From: an uncultured Gammaproteobacteria bacterium
Lineage (GTDB): Bacteria; Pseudomonadota; Gammaproteobacteria; Rariloculales; Rariloculaceae
Length of the DNA: 18,340 bases
Assembly: GCA_946887385.1 (NCBI GenBank)
Contig: CAMPKU010000064.1
Location: forward strand, 1-18,340
Reading direction: 5' to 3'
The position numbers and the translations under genes were made by a program. Shown here piece by piece: positions 1 to 8,527 of this stretch (the stretch's first letter is position 1; the number at the start of each line of letters is the position of its first letter). The notes beneath the pieces are model-generated. The model saw nothing but the letters and a program-made list of their open reading frames with translations. It made no database searches and was not told the origin of the DNA.

Positions 1-1134
1 GAAGACGAGCAGAAGGCGCGCGTCACTCGCAAGATGTTCTTCAACGAAGCGCAGATGATGGGGCGCTTGCAGCATCCCAACATCTTGCCCATCTACGACG
101 CGGGCGAGGAAAACGGCAGCTACTACGTGGTCACGGAGCACGTGCACGGCGCGCGCACGCTGAATGCGTACTGCCGGCCCGACAATCTGCTGCGCATCGA
201 CGACGTGGTGGAGATCCTTTTCAAGTGCGCGAAAGGCTTGCACTACGCGCACGGCCGCGGCGTTGTCCATCGCGACATCAAGCCCAGCAACATCATGCTC
301 ACGCTCGACAACGACGTGCGCATCATCGACTTCGGCATTGCGCTGATCAAAGACTCGGACGTCTCGCGCATCGAAGGCATCGCAGGCAGCCCGAGCTACA
401 TGTCGCCGGAGCAGGTGCAGTCGGCCGACATCACGCATCGTTCCGATATCTACTCCCTCGGCGCCGTGATGTACGAGCTGCTCACGGGCTATCGGCCGTT
501 TCGTGCGAACAGCTTGAGCAAGCTGCTGCACCAGATCGTCTACGCGACACCGCCGCCGATCCACACGCTGCGCACCGGAATTCCCGAGGAAATCGAGAAC
601 GTCGTGACGACTGCGCTGTTGAAGGAGCCCGACAAGCGCTTCGCCCACGCGCTCGAGTTCGCCGGCGAGCTCACCAAGCTGCATCAGAAGCTGCGCAGCC
701 AGTCCGACCGCCTCGACCGCCAGGAGCAGTTCGATCTGTTGCGCAAGCTGCGCTTCTTTCACGACTTCTCGCACGCCGAGATCTGGGAAGTGCTGCGCGC
801 GAGCGAGTGGTGCACGTATCAGGCCGAAGACGAGATCATTCGCGAGGGCGAGCTCGACGATCGGTTCTACATCATCGTGAGCGGCTCCGTGAGCGTGCAG
901 TCCGGCCGGCGCCAGACCGGCGTGCTCTCCGAGGGCGACTGCTTCGGCGAGGCCAGCTACGTGCGCGGCGCGCGCCGCACCGCGACGATCAAGGCGTCGG
1001 AGCCCGTGACGCTCGTGCGGGTGAGCTCCACGCTGCTCGAGCAGTCGTCGTCATCGTGTCAGCTCAGGTTCAACAAGGTGTTCTTGCGCTCGCTGATCGA
1101 GCGTCTTCAGGGCAACGCGCTCACGGCAACTTGA
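1..1134 (+). CDS. Ser/Thr protein kinase with C-terminal cyclic-nucleotide-binding domain (5' truncated)
   Basis: The reading frame is open from base 1, so the true start lies upstream; 377 residues are visible. The kinase C-lobe is clear: catalytic loop HRDIKPSN (about 90-97), DFG (about 110-112) and the activation-segment motif GSPSYMSPE (about 129-137). The Gly-rich loop and the ATP-anchoring Lys are outside the window. A helical linker (about 220-245) leads into a cNMP/CRP-like beta-roll (about 250-345). Its phosphate-binding cassette, GDCFGEASYVRGARRTATI, keeps the FGE glutamate and the arginine before T-A that usually hold the cyclic phosphate, so nucleotide binding is plausible. No membrane segment is visible. 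The likely role is a cytosolic kinase gated by cAMP, cGMP or another cyclic nucleotide; ligand and substrates are unknown. The protein contains a PPP stretch (about 184-186), a potential EF-P-dependent site. It converges on xseB with only 20 bp between stops. Confidence 0.9.
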   Translation, partial: EDEQKARVTRKMFFNEAQMMGRLQHPNILPIYDAGEENGSYYVVTEHVHGARTLNAYCRPDNLLRIDDVVEILFKCAKGLHYAHGRGVVHRDIKPSNIMLTLDNDVRIIDFGIALIKDSDVSRIEGIAGSPSYMSPEQVQSADITHRSDIYSLGAVMYELLTGYRPFRANSLSKLLHQIVYATPPPIHTLRTGIPEEIENVVTTALLKEPDKRFAHALEFAGELTKLHQKLRSQSDRLDRQEQFDLLRKLRFFHDFSHAEIWEVLRASEWCTYQAEDEIIREGELDDRFYIIVSGSVSVQSGRRQTGVLSEGDCFGEASYVRGARRTATIKASEPVTLVRVSSTLLEQSSSSCQLRFNKVFLRSLIERLQGNALTAT

Positions 1135-1146
1135 GCCGGCGCGACC

Positions 1147-1174
1147 GGACGGATTTATAAATCCGTCCCCTCTT
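1147..1174. repeat. 28-bp dispersed repeat with 22-bp perfect palindrome, copy 1
   Basis: Bases 1147-1168 are a perfect palindrome with arm GGACGGATTTA. With the next six bases (CCTCTT) they form a 28-bp sequence identical to 12409-12436. The element lies in the 20-bp gap between the convergent kinase and xseB stops and runs into xseB, giving its last four codons (GTDL) and its TAA stop; the preceding Glu codon and part of the one before also lie in the repeat. Read as RNA, it could fold into a hairpin on either strand and may end or protect both transcripts. It resembles REP-type palindromes, such as those linked to Y1/RAYT transposases, but no transposase gene is in the window; that assignment is inference. 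Confidence 0.85.
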
Positions 1175-1406
1175 CAAACGGAGTCGGTTCGGCGGCCGCC
1201 GTTCGCTTCAGAAGGATCTCGACTTTCTGCTCGGCCTCTTGCAACGCGGTCTGACAACGCCGCGTGAGCTTCACACCGTGCTCGAACTCCTTGAGTGCCT
1301 GCTCGAGCGGCAAATCGCCGCTCTCGAGCCGCGTCACGAGCGCCTCGAGCTCCTCGAGCGATTTTTCGAGCCCGCCTAGATCTTTGCCGTCGTCCGTCGC
1401 AGCCAT
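1155..1406 (-). CDS. xseB: Exodeoxyribonuclease VII small subunit
   Basis: The predicted protein has 83 residues, the usual size for XseB. It pairs with XseA to form cytosolic ExoVII, which degrades single-stranded DNA from both ends. The core '[23 protein letters not shown]' region (about 16-38), followed by F-E-G-like '[12 protein letters not shown]' and a charged C-terminal helix, is diagnostic. The start chosen is the ATG at 1406 (MAATDDGK), which matches the family N-terminus; a GTG ten codons upstream (1436) is an alternative, and neither has a strong ribosome-binding site. The last residues, EGTDL, and the stop are supplied by the palindromic repeat. In many gammaproteobacteria xseB leads into ispA and dxs; here it is followed by a convergent kinase gene, so that linkage is absent. 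It is divergent from the rubrerythrin operon. Confidence 0.9.
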   Translation of the reverse strand: MAATDDGKDLGGLEKSLEELEALVTRLESGDLPLEQALKEFEHGVKLTRRCQTALQEAEQKVEILLKRTAAAEPTPFEEGTDL

Positions 1407-1459
1407 GTCGCCGATGCCGAATAGGAAGGCGGCCACGGTACAAGGGGCTCTCCCCCTGG

Positions 1460-1478
1460 GTCAAACCCGCGGGTTGAC
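1460..1478. promoter_or_regulatory. Inverted repeat over the -35 box of the rubrerythrin promoter
   Basis: The stretch GTCAAACCCGCGGGTTGAC is an inverted repeat around CCCGCGGG with one unpaired A in the left arm. Its right end overlaps the TTGACA at 1474-1479, and its left end gives TTGAC on the minus strand, facing xseB. It could be an operator for the divergent xseB/rubrerythrin pair, or simply two back-to-back -35 boxes. The binding factor is unknown. Confidence 0.4.
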
Positions 1479-1503
1479 AAGATTTCGGGGTCCGGAATAG
1501 ATT
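1474..1503 (+). promoter_or_regulatory. Candidate sigma-70 promoter for the rubrerythrin operon
   Basis: A perfect -35 TTGACA (1474-1479) is followed after 18 bp by TAGATT (1498-1503), a 4/6 match to the -10 box. It points to the rubrerythrin gene and would give a leader of about 80 nt. It is the only consensus -35 box noted upstream of this operon. Confidence 0.5.
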
Positions 1504-1513
1504 GACCCCGAGT

Positions 1514-1533
1514 CCCTAGACAAAGTCTAAGGG
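1514..1533 (+). promoter_or_regulatory. Short inverted repeat in the rubrerythrin leader
   Basis: CCCTAGAC-AAA-GTCTAAGGG pairs apart from one bulged base. It lies about 10 bp downstream of the candidate -10 box, near or just after the transcription start. It could be a repressor site for oxidative or metal stress control, or a 5'-UTR hairpin. No named regulator can be assigned from the sequence. Confidence 0.3.
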
Positions 1534-1589
1534 CGTCTTGCCGCGCGTCTGAGCCGGTAATCGAAGTGATGTGGTTTTTGGAGAGCACA

Positions 1590-2009
1590 ATGAAACTCAA
1601 GGGCACCCAGACCGAGCAGAATTTGAAGGACGCTTTCGCCGGCGAGTCGCAGGCCAACCGCCGCTACCTGTATTTCGCTGCGAAGGCCGACGTCGAGGGC
1701 TATAACGATGTCGCCACCGTGTTCCGCTCCACGGCGGAAGGCGAGACGGGGCACGCGCACGGCCACCTCGAATATCTCGAGGCCGTCGGCGATCCCGCCA
1801 CGGGCTTGCCGATCGGCGGAACGGATTTGAACCTGAAGGCCGCGATCGCCGGGGAAACGCACGAGTACACCGACATGTACCCGGGCATGGCGAAAGCCGC
1901 GCGCGGCGAGGGCTTCGAGGAGATCGCCGACTGGTTCGAGACGCTCGCGAAAGCCGAGCGCTCGCACGCCAACCGGTTCCAGAAAGCCCTCGATACGCTG
2001 GGCAAGTAG
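1590..2009 (+). CDS. Rubrerythrin-family diiron protein without rubredoxin domain
   Basis: The 139-residue protein is a ferritin-like four-helix bundle. Two half-motifs carry the expected diiron ligands: [10 protein letters not shown] (Glu19), then [12 protein letters not shown] (Glu50, Glu52 and His55 region), then [14 protein letters not shown] (Glu89, Glu92), then [11 protein letters not shown] (Glu123, His126). There is no cysteine at all, so the C-terminal rubredoxin-like iron site of classical rubrerythrin is missing and an external electron donor would be needed. Family members reduce hydrogen peroxide in the cytosol. The ATG at 1590 was chosen because GGAGAG lies 5 bases upstream; GTG 1566 and ATG 1569 in the same frame lack this. 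It is the first gene of an apparent operon with an Fe-S protein and a DUF3501 protein, and the Fe-S protein could be its redox partner (inference). Confidence 0.92.
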   Translation: MKLKGTQTEQNLKDAFAGESQANRRYLYFAAKADVEGYNDVATVFRSTAEGETGHAHGHLEYLEAVGDPATGLPIGGTDLNLKAAIAGETHEYTDMYPGMAKAARGEGFEEIADWFETLAKAERSHANRFQKALDTLGK

Positions 2010-2036
2010 CGGCCTTCCTTCATAGCGCTCGCTCTC

Positions 2037-2059
2037 GCCCGGGCCGCCTCGGCCCGGGC
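2037..2059 (+). promoter_or_regulatory. Intercistronic GC hairpin after the rubrerythrin gene
   Basis: GCCCGGGCC, a 5-base loop (GCCTC) and GGCCCGGGC form a perfect 9-bp stem in the 76-bp gap between the rubrerythrin gene and the Fe-S protein gene. No U-tract follows, so a standard intrinsic terminator is unlikely. It may stabilise the upstream rubrerythrin message or partly attenuate the downstream genes. Confidence 0.5.
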
Positions 2060-2085
2060 AGGGCTCGCGTTCAAGAGCAACTGCA

Positions 2086-3432
2086 GTGAGCGACCCGCCG
2101 ATTCCGCGCCGCGAAGGCAGCCTCGAGGCGCCCACGCGTCATCCGATCGATTGGCGCTCGCCGCAGTTCACCGACCCCCAAGCGCTCGACAGCGAGCTCA
2201 CGCGAATTTTCGACATCTGCCACGGTTGCCGCCGTTGCTTCAATCTGTGCAACGCGTTCCCCACGCTGTTCGACGCCGTCGATGCGACGACGAGCGGCGA
2301 AGTTCACGACGTGCCGAAGCAGGCGTACTGGCAAGTCGTCGAGCACTGTTATCTATGCGACATGTGCTACATGTCGAAATGCCCGTACGTGCCGCCGCAC
2401 GAGTGGAACGTCGATTTTCCGCACCTCATGCTGCGCGCGAAGGTGAAGGCGTTCGAGGACGGCAACGCGTCGTTTCGCGACAAAGTCCTGAGCTCCACGG
2501 ACGCCGTCGGCTCGCTCGCGGGCATTCCGGTGGTGGCCGAAACCGTGAACGCCGTGAACGGCTCGAAGCTCGGCCGCAAGCTGCTCGAGAAGGCGCTCGG
2601 CGTGGACGTCGACGCGCCGGTGCCGAAGTATCACTCGCGCAGCGCGCGCTCGCGGCTCAAGAGCCGCATCGGCCGCCAGGCGGAGCCGAAGCCCGCGGCC
2701 GGCACGAACGGCCGCGTGGCGGTGTTCGCCACCTGCTACGGCAATCGTAACCACCCGGGTCTCGTCGAAGACTTGGTGGCGGTGCTCGAGCACAACGACA
2801 TCGGCGTGGCGTTAGTCGGCCGCGAGCGCTGCTGCGGCATGCCGAAGCTCGAGCTCGGCGACTTGAAGTCGATCGAGCGGCTCAAAGAGGCCAATATCGA
2901 CGAGCTCGATCGGTATGCGCGCGAGGGGTGGGACTTGACGGCCGTGGTGCCGTCCTGCGTTTTGATGTTCAAGCAAGAGCTGCCGCTGCTCTTTCCCGAC
3001 GACGAGCGCGTGCGCCGCGTAGCGGAAGCGTTCTACGACCCGTTCGAGTATTTGATGCTGCGGCATCGCGACGGCAAGCTCCGCACGAGCTTTGCAACGA
3101 GCCTGGGCAAGATCAGCTACCAAGTCCCGTGTCACCTGCGCGTACAGAACGTGGGGCTCAAGACGCGCGAAGTCTTGCAGCTCGTGCCTGGCACGGCCGT
3201 GCAGGCCATCGAGCGCTGCTCGGGGCACGACGGCACCTACGCCGTGAAGAAGGAGTACGCCGCCGTGTCGCGGAAGATCGCGAGGCCCGTGGCGCGCCAG
3301 GTGGACAACGCCGAGGCGCAGCACTTCACGAGCGATTGCCCGATGGCCGCCGAGCAGATCGCGGCCGTGGCGCAGTCCGGTGCGAAGCCCACGCACCCGA
3401 TCCAACTGCTGCGCAAAGCCTACGGAATCTAA
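2086..3432 (+). CDS. Heterodisulfide-reductase-type (GlpC/CCG-like) Fe-S protein of the rubrerythrin-DUF3501 operon
   Basis: This 448-residue protein has an N-terminal ferredoxin-like part with two likely [4Fe-4S] sites: C45-x2-C48-x2-C51-x3-C55, and C88-x2-C91-x2-C94-x4-C99-P. The second has one residue more than the classical CxxCxxCxxxCP. The C-terminal half has the fold of CCG-domain proteins such as HdrB and GlpC: Cys217 and RCCGMP (249-250), then PCH (Cys349), RCSGHDGTY (Cys378, with CSG in place of CCG) and SDCPM (Cys418). No membrane segment is visible, so a cytosolic electron-transfer role is expected; the substrate is unknown. The start is GTG with only a weak upstream AAGAG. It lies 76 bp after the rubrerythrin gene and 13 bp before the DUF3501 gene. 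It could be annotated as GlpC-like, but there is no glpA or glpB nearby. Confidence 0.85.
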   Translation: MSDPPIPRREGSLEAPTRHPIDWRSPQFTDPQALDSELTRIFDICHGCRRCFNLCNAFPTLFDAVDATTSGEVHDVPKQAYWQVVEHCYLCDMCYMSKCPYVPPHEWNVDFPHLMLRAKVKAFEDGNASFRDKVLSSTDAVGSLAGIPVVAETVNAVNGSKLGRKLLEKALGVDVDAPVPKYHSRSARSRLKSRIGRQAEPKPAAGTNGRVAVFATCYGNRNHPGLVEDLVAVLEHNDIGVALVGRERCCGMPKLELGDLKSIERLKEANIDELDRYAREGWDLTAVVPSCVLMFKQELPLLFPDDERVRRVAEAFYDPFEYLMLRHRDGKLRTSFATSLGKISYQVPCHLRVQNVGLKTREVLQLVPGTAVQAIERCSGHDGTYAVKKEYAAVSRKIARPVARQVDNAEAQHFTSDCPMAAEQIAAVAQSGAKPTHPIQLLRKAYGI

Positions 3433-3445
3433 ACGGGAGCGAGCC

Positions 3446-4027
3446 ATGCAGAAGCTGACCACGGACGATCTGCTCCCGCTCGAGCGCTACCACAAGGAGC
3501 GGCCGCGCATGCGCGCCGAGGTGCTCGAGCACAAGCGCCATCGCCAGGCGCCGCTCGGCGCCCATCTCACGCTGTACTTCGAGGATCGGCTCACGATGCG
3601 CTATCAGGTGCAGGAGATGCTGCGCGCCGAGCGCATCTTCGAGTCCGAGGCGATCGAGGAGGAGCTCGCGGCGTATAACCCGTTGATCCCCGACGGCACG
3701 AACTTGAAAGCCACGATGATGCTCGAGTACCCCGACGTCGAGGAGCGGCGGGCCGCGCTCGAGCGCCTCAAAGGCATCGAAGATTGCGTGTACGTGGAAG
3801 TCGGCGCGCTCGGCCGCGTGTTCGCGTACGCCGACGAGGATCTCGAGCGCAGCGACGACACGAAAACCTCCGCCGTGCACTTTCTGCGCTTCGAGCTCGA
3901 CGCGGGAATGCGGGAAGCGCTGAAGCGCGGCGCGCCGCTGAAGCTCGGCGTGGATCACGAGCACTACAGCCACGAGCTCGACGGCCCCGCGGAGCTTCGC
4001 AAGTCGCTGGCGGCCGATCTCGATTGA
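3446..4027 (+). CDS. DUF3501 family protein
   Basis: The 193-residue protein matches my recollection of DUF3501: N-terminal KLTTDDLLPLERY, then YFEDRLTMRYQVQEMLRAER (about 44-63), NPLIPDGTNLKATMMLEYPD (about 78-97), and a C-terminal HEHYSHEL (171-178). Its function is undescribed as far as I know. The His/Glu-rich C-terminus and the acidic YFEDR and YNPLIPDG regions could bind metal, but this is inference. There is a single cysteine (Cys114), no signal peptide and no membrane segment. The ATG is preceded by GGGAGCGAG, and the gap to the Fe-S gene is 13 bp, so the two are almost certainly co-transcribed. The linkage to rubrerythrin suggests a role in peroxide or iron handling. Confidence 0.85.
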   Translation: MQKLTTDDLLPLERYHKERPRMRAEVLEHKRHRQAPLGAHLTLYFEDRLTMRYQVQEMLRAERIFESEAIEEELAAYNPLIPDGTNLKATMMLEYPDVEERRAALERLKGIEDCVYVEVGALGRVFAYADEDLERSDDTKTSAVHFLRFELDAGMREALKRGAPLKLGVDHEHYSHELDGPAELRKSLAADLD

Positions 4028-4062
4028 GCCTGCCGCCGCCGCCGTCGCCACGAAAAGACAGC

Positions 4063-4093
4063 TTGTAGCGCGCCTACGCGAACGCGCTACAAT
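4063..4093 (+). promoter_or_regulatory. Candidate parE promoter inside a 10-bp inverted repeat
   Basis: TTGTAGCGCG (4063-4072) and CGCGCTACAA (4083-4092) are a perfect inverted repeat with a 10-base spacer. The right arm contains TACAAT (4088-4093), a 5/6 match to the -10 box; TTGTAG (4063-4068) could be a weak -35 at 19 bp. It lies in the 120-bp gap before parE. The symmetry over the promoter suggests an operator or a supercoiling-sensitive cruciform. As a terminator for the upstream operon it lacks a U-tract. Confidence 0.45.
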
Positions 4094-4138
4094 CGCGCCG
4101 GCCTACGTGGGAGCTCGGGCGCTTCGCCCAAGTGCTAG

Positions 4139-6040
<1,902 letters not shown>

Positions 6041-6117
6041 CCACGCCGATGGATGATCGTTGCGCGGCTCCCTGCCGCAAGCGCGAGCGAAAAGCTCAGC
6101 ACGCCGATCACCTAAAA

Positions 6118-6242
6118 GGAGTGGCTGGCGAGCACGAGAGGGGCCTTTCGGCAGCGTCGGCGACAGGACGTCGCCGACGCAGCCTACAGGGACGTATTCA
6201 CGGCGGTGCCGAAAGGCCCCTCTCGTGATCGCCAGCCACTCC
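6118..6242. repeat. 125-bp nested inverted repeat between parE and parC (REP/MITE-like)
   Basis: The outer arms, 6118-6153 and 6207-6242, are 36 bp each and complementary at 35 positions (mismatch at 6132/6228). They start GGAGTGGCTGGCGA and end TTTCGGCA on the left. Within the 53-bp centre is a second perfect hairpin: GCGTCGGCGAC (6154-6164), a 5-base loop and GTCGCCGACGC (6170-6180). The remaining 26 bp include CTACAGGGACGTATTCACGG, which I recall as part of repeats seen in gammaproteobacterial intergenic DNA (from memory, unchecked). No ORF of note lies inside. The element sits in the 258-bp parE-parC gap; the other bases (6041-6117 and 6243-6298) hold only the parC ribosome-binding region and a minor GCGGC/GCCGC hairpin at 6064-6078. 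In parE-parC mRNA it would form a very stable structure. Confidence 0.9.
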
Positions 6243-6298
6243 CCGCGACAAACTTGGATCGCGCTCTTAGCGCAGTCCCCGCTGGAGACAGACGCACG

Positions 6299-8527
6299 AT
6301 GAGAGACCAGGAACTCAATTTCGACGGCATCGAACGAGTGCCCCTAGCCACGTTCACCGAGAAAGCCTACCTCGACTACTCGATGTACGTGATTCTCGAC
6401 CGCGCGCTCCCCCACCTCGGCGACGGCCTCAAACCCGTGCAGCGCCGCATCGTCTACGCCATGAGCGACCTGGGCCTCTCGGCCACCTCCAAGCCCAAGA
6501 AAGCCGCGCGCACCGTCGGCGACGTCATCGGCAAATTCCATCCGCACGGCGACAGCGCGTGCTACGAAGCCATGGTCCACATGGCGCAGCCTTTCAGCTA
6601 TCGCTATCCGCTCGTCGAAGGCCACGGCAACTGGGGCTCCCAAGACGATCCGAAGTCGTTCGCCGCCATGCGCTACACCGAGGCGCGGCTCACGCGCTAC
6701 GCCCACGTGCTGCTCAGCGAGCTCGAGCAAGGCACCGTGGACTGGCAGCCGAATTTCGACGGCACCCTGTCCGAGCCCAAGCTGTTGCCGGCGCAGCTGC
6801 CGAATCTGCTTTTGAACGGTACTAGCGGCATCGCCGTCGGCATGTCCACGGACGTGCCGCCGCACAATTTGAAGGAAGTGGCGGCGGCATTGATCCGCCT
6901 GCTCGACGACCCCGACGCCACGCTCGGCGAGCTCATGAAGCACGTCAAAGGCCCCGACTTCCCGACGGGCGGCGAGCTCGTCTCGAGCCGCGCGGACGTG
7001 GTGCAGATCTACAAGACGGGCATGGGCTCGCTGCGCCTGCGGGCGCGCTACGAGATCGAGGACGGCGAGATCGTGATCACCGAGCTGCCGTTCCAGACCT
7101 CGGGCGCGAAAGTGCTCGAGCAGATCGCCGCGCAGATGACGGCGAAGAAGCTGCCGATGATGGAGGACTTGCGCGACGAGTCCGACCACGAAAGCCCGAC
7201 GCGGCTCGTGCTCTCGCCGAAGTCGAAGGTGGATCTCGACGCGCTCATGAACCATCTGTTCGCGACCACGGAGCTCGAGCGCACGGTTCGCGTCAACGTC
7301 AACGTGATCGGCCTCGACGGCCGTCCCGCGATCTACGGCTTGAAGGCGCTGCTCGAGGAGTGGCTCACGTTCCGCACGGCCACCGTCAAGCGCCGGCTCG
7401 AGCACCGCCTGGAGCGCGTGGCGCAGCGGCTGCACATTCTCGACGGCTTGCTCGTGGCGTATTTGAACATCGACGAGGTCATCAAGATCATTCGCCGCGA
7501 GGAGGAGCCGAAGCCCGTCCTCATGAAGCGCTTCAAGCTCTCCGACGCGCAAGCGGAGGCGATTCTCGAGCTCAAGCTGCGCCATCTCGCCAAGCTCGAG
7601 GAGATGCAGATTCGCGGCGAGCAAAAGGAGCTTTCCGCGGAGCGCGCCGACCTCGAGGGAACGCTGAAGTCGAAGGCTAAGCTCACGAAGCTCATCAAGG
7701 AAGAGCTCACCGAGCTCGCGGCCAAGCACGGCGACAAGCGCCGCACGATGATCGTCGAGCGCGAAGCCGCGCAGGCCATCGACGAGTCCGAGCTCGTCAC
7801 GAGCGAGCCCGTCACCGTGGTGCTGTCGGAGCGCGGCTGGGCGCGCGCCGCGAAGGGTCACGACATCGACGTCACCGCGCTGTCGTACAAGTCGGGCGAT
7901 CAGTTTCTCGCGGCCGCGCGCGGCAAGAGCAACCAGTTGGCCGTGTTCATCGACAGCACGGGGCGCGCCTATAGCGTCGGCGCGCACTCGCTGCCTTCGG
8001 CGCGCGGCCAGGGGGAGCCGCTGGCGGGCCATTTCAACCCGCCCGACGGCGCCAGCTTCCGCGCGGTGCTCATCGGCCAACCCGACGACCGATGGGTGCT
8101 CGCGTCCTCGGCCGGCTACGGCTTCGTCGTGAAGCTGACGGAGCTGTATTCCAACAAGAAGGCCGGCAAGACGGCGTTGCGCGTGCCCGAGGGCGCCACC
8201 GTGGTGCCGGCGTACCCCGTGGGCGAGGCGGGCGCGCGGCTCGCCGCCGCATCCACCGACGGCCGGCTGCTGGTGTTCCCGCTCAAGGAGCTGCCCGAGC
8301 TCGGCAAAGGCAAGGGCAACAAGATTCTCGCGGTGCCGAGCAAGGACGGCGTGGCGCTCGCGGGCGTTTGCGTGCTGGCGCGCGAGCAGGCGTTGCGGAT
8401 CGACTCGGGCACGCGCCACATGGTGATCAAGCCGGGCGACCTCGAGCACTACGCCGGCGCGCGCGGCCGCCGCGGCATGGCGCTGCCGCGCGGCTGGCGC
8501 ACGGTGGATCGGCTCAGCGCCGAGTAG
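6299..8527 (+). CDS. parC: DNA topoisomerase IV subunit A
   Basis: The 742-residue protein is ParC, the DNA-cleaving subunit of topoisomerase IV. The winged-helix cleavage domain shows the quinolone-determining segment [15 protein letters not shown] (78-92). Ser86 and Glu90, equivalent to E. coli Ser80 and Glu84, are both in the sensitive form. The catalytic tyrosine is in [10 protein letters not shown] (Tyr126). [18 protein letters not shown] and the coiled-coil tower follow, ending with a beta-pinwheel (about 500-742) that has ParC-type rather than GyrA-box repeats. The ATG at 6299 ([10 protein letters not shown]) was chosen over an in-frame GTG at 6206 inside the repeat; GGAG lies 11 bases upstream. 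It ends in a 14-bp tail-to-tail overlap with the FimX-like gene. The first 90 or so codons are richer in AAA and CTC than the rest. Confidence 0.97.
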   Translation: MRDQELNFDGIERVPLATFTEKAYLDYSMYVILDRALPHLGDGLKPVQRRIVYAMSDLGLSATSKPKKAARTVGDVIGKFHPHGDSACYEAMVHMAQPFSYRYPLVEGHGNWGSQDDPKSFAAMRYTEARLTRYAHVLLSELEQGTVDWQPNFDGTLSEPKLLPAQLPNLLLNGTSGIAVGMSTDVPPHNLKEVAAALIRLLDDPDATLGELMKHVKGPDFPTGGELVSSRADVVQIYKTGMGSLRLRARYEIEDGEIVITELPFQTSGAKVLEQIAAQMTAKKLPMMEDLRDESDHESPTRLVLSPKSKVDLDALMNHLFATTELERTVRVNVNVIGLDGRPAIYGLKALLEEWLTFRTATVKRRLEHRLERVAQRLHILDGLLVAYLNIDEVIKIIRREEEPKPVLMKRFKLSDAQAEAILELKLRHLAKLEEMQIRGEQKELSAERADLEGTLKSKAKLTKLIKEELTELAAKHGDKRRTMIVEREAAQAIDESELVTSEPVTVVLSERGWARAAKGHDIDVTALSYKSGDQFLAAARGKSNQLAVFIDSTGRAYSVGAHSLPSARGQGEPLAGHFNPPDGASFRAVLIGQPDDRWVLASSAGYGFVVKLTELYSNKKAGKTALRVPEGATVVPAYPVGEAGARLAAASTDGRLLVFPLKELPELGKGKGNKILAVPSKDGVALAGVCVLAREQALRIDSGTRHMVIKPGDLEHYAGARGRRGMALPRGWRTVDRLSAE

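Noticed and set aside
2037..2059. Intrinsic terminator after rubrerythrin
   Set aside because: Strong stem but no U-run follows, and the next two genes appear to belong to the same operon; kept only as a regulatory hairpin.
6118..6242. CRISPR repeat or attachment site reading of the parE-parC element
   Set aside because: There is a single inverted structure with no direct-repeat/spacer pattern, no integrase gene and no tRNA nearby.
6206..6298. Extended N-terminus for parC starting at the GTG inside the repeat
   Set aside because: The added residues come from the repeat arm and do not fit ParC N-termini; ATG 6299 gives the standard start.
6344..8449. Long open frame of about 700 codons on the minus strand inside parC
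   Set aside because: It is the mirror of parC in GC-rich DNA; the product is Arg/His/Leu-rich with no recognisable domain, and parC is beyond doubt.
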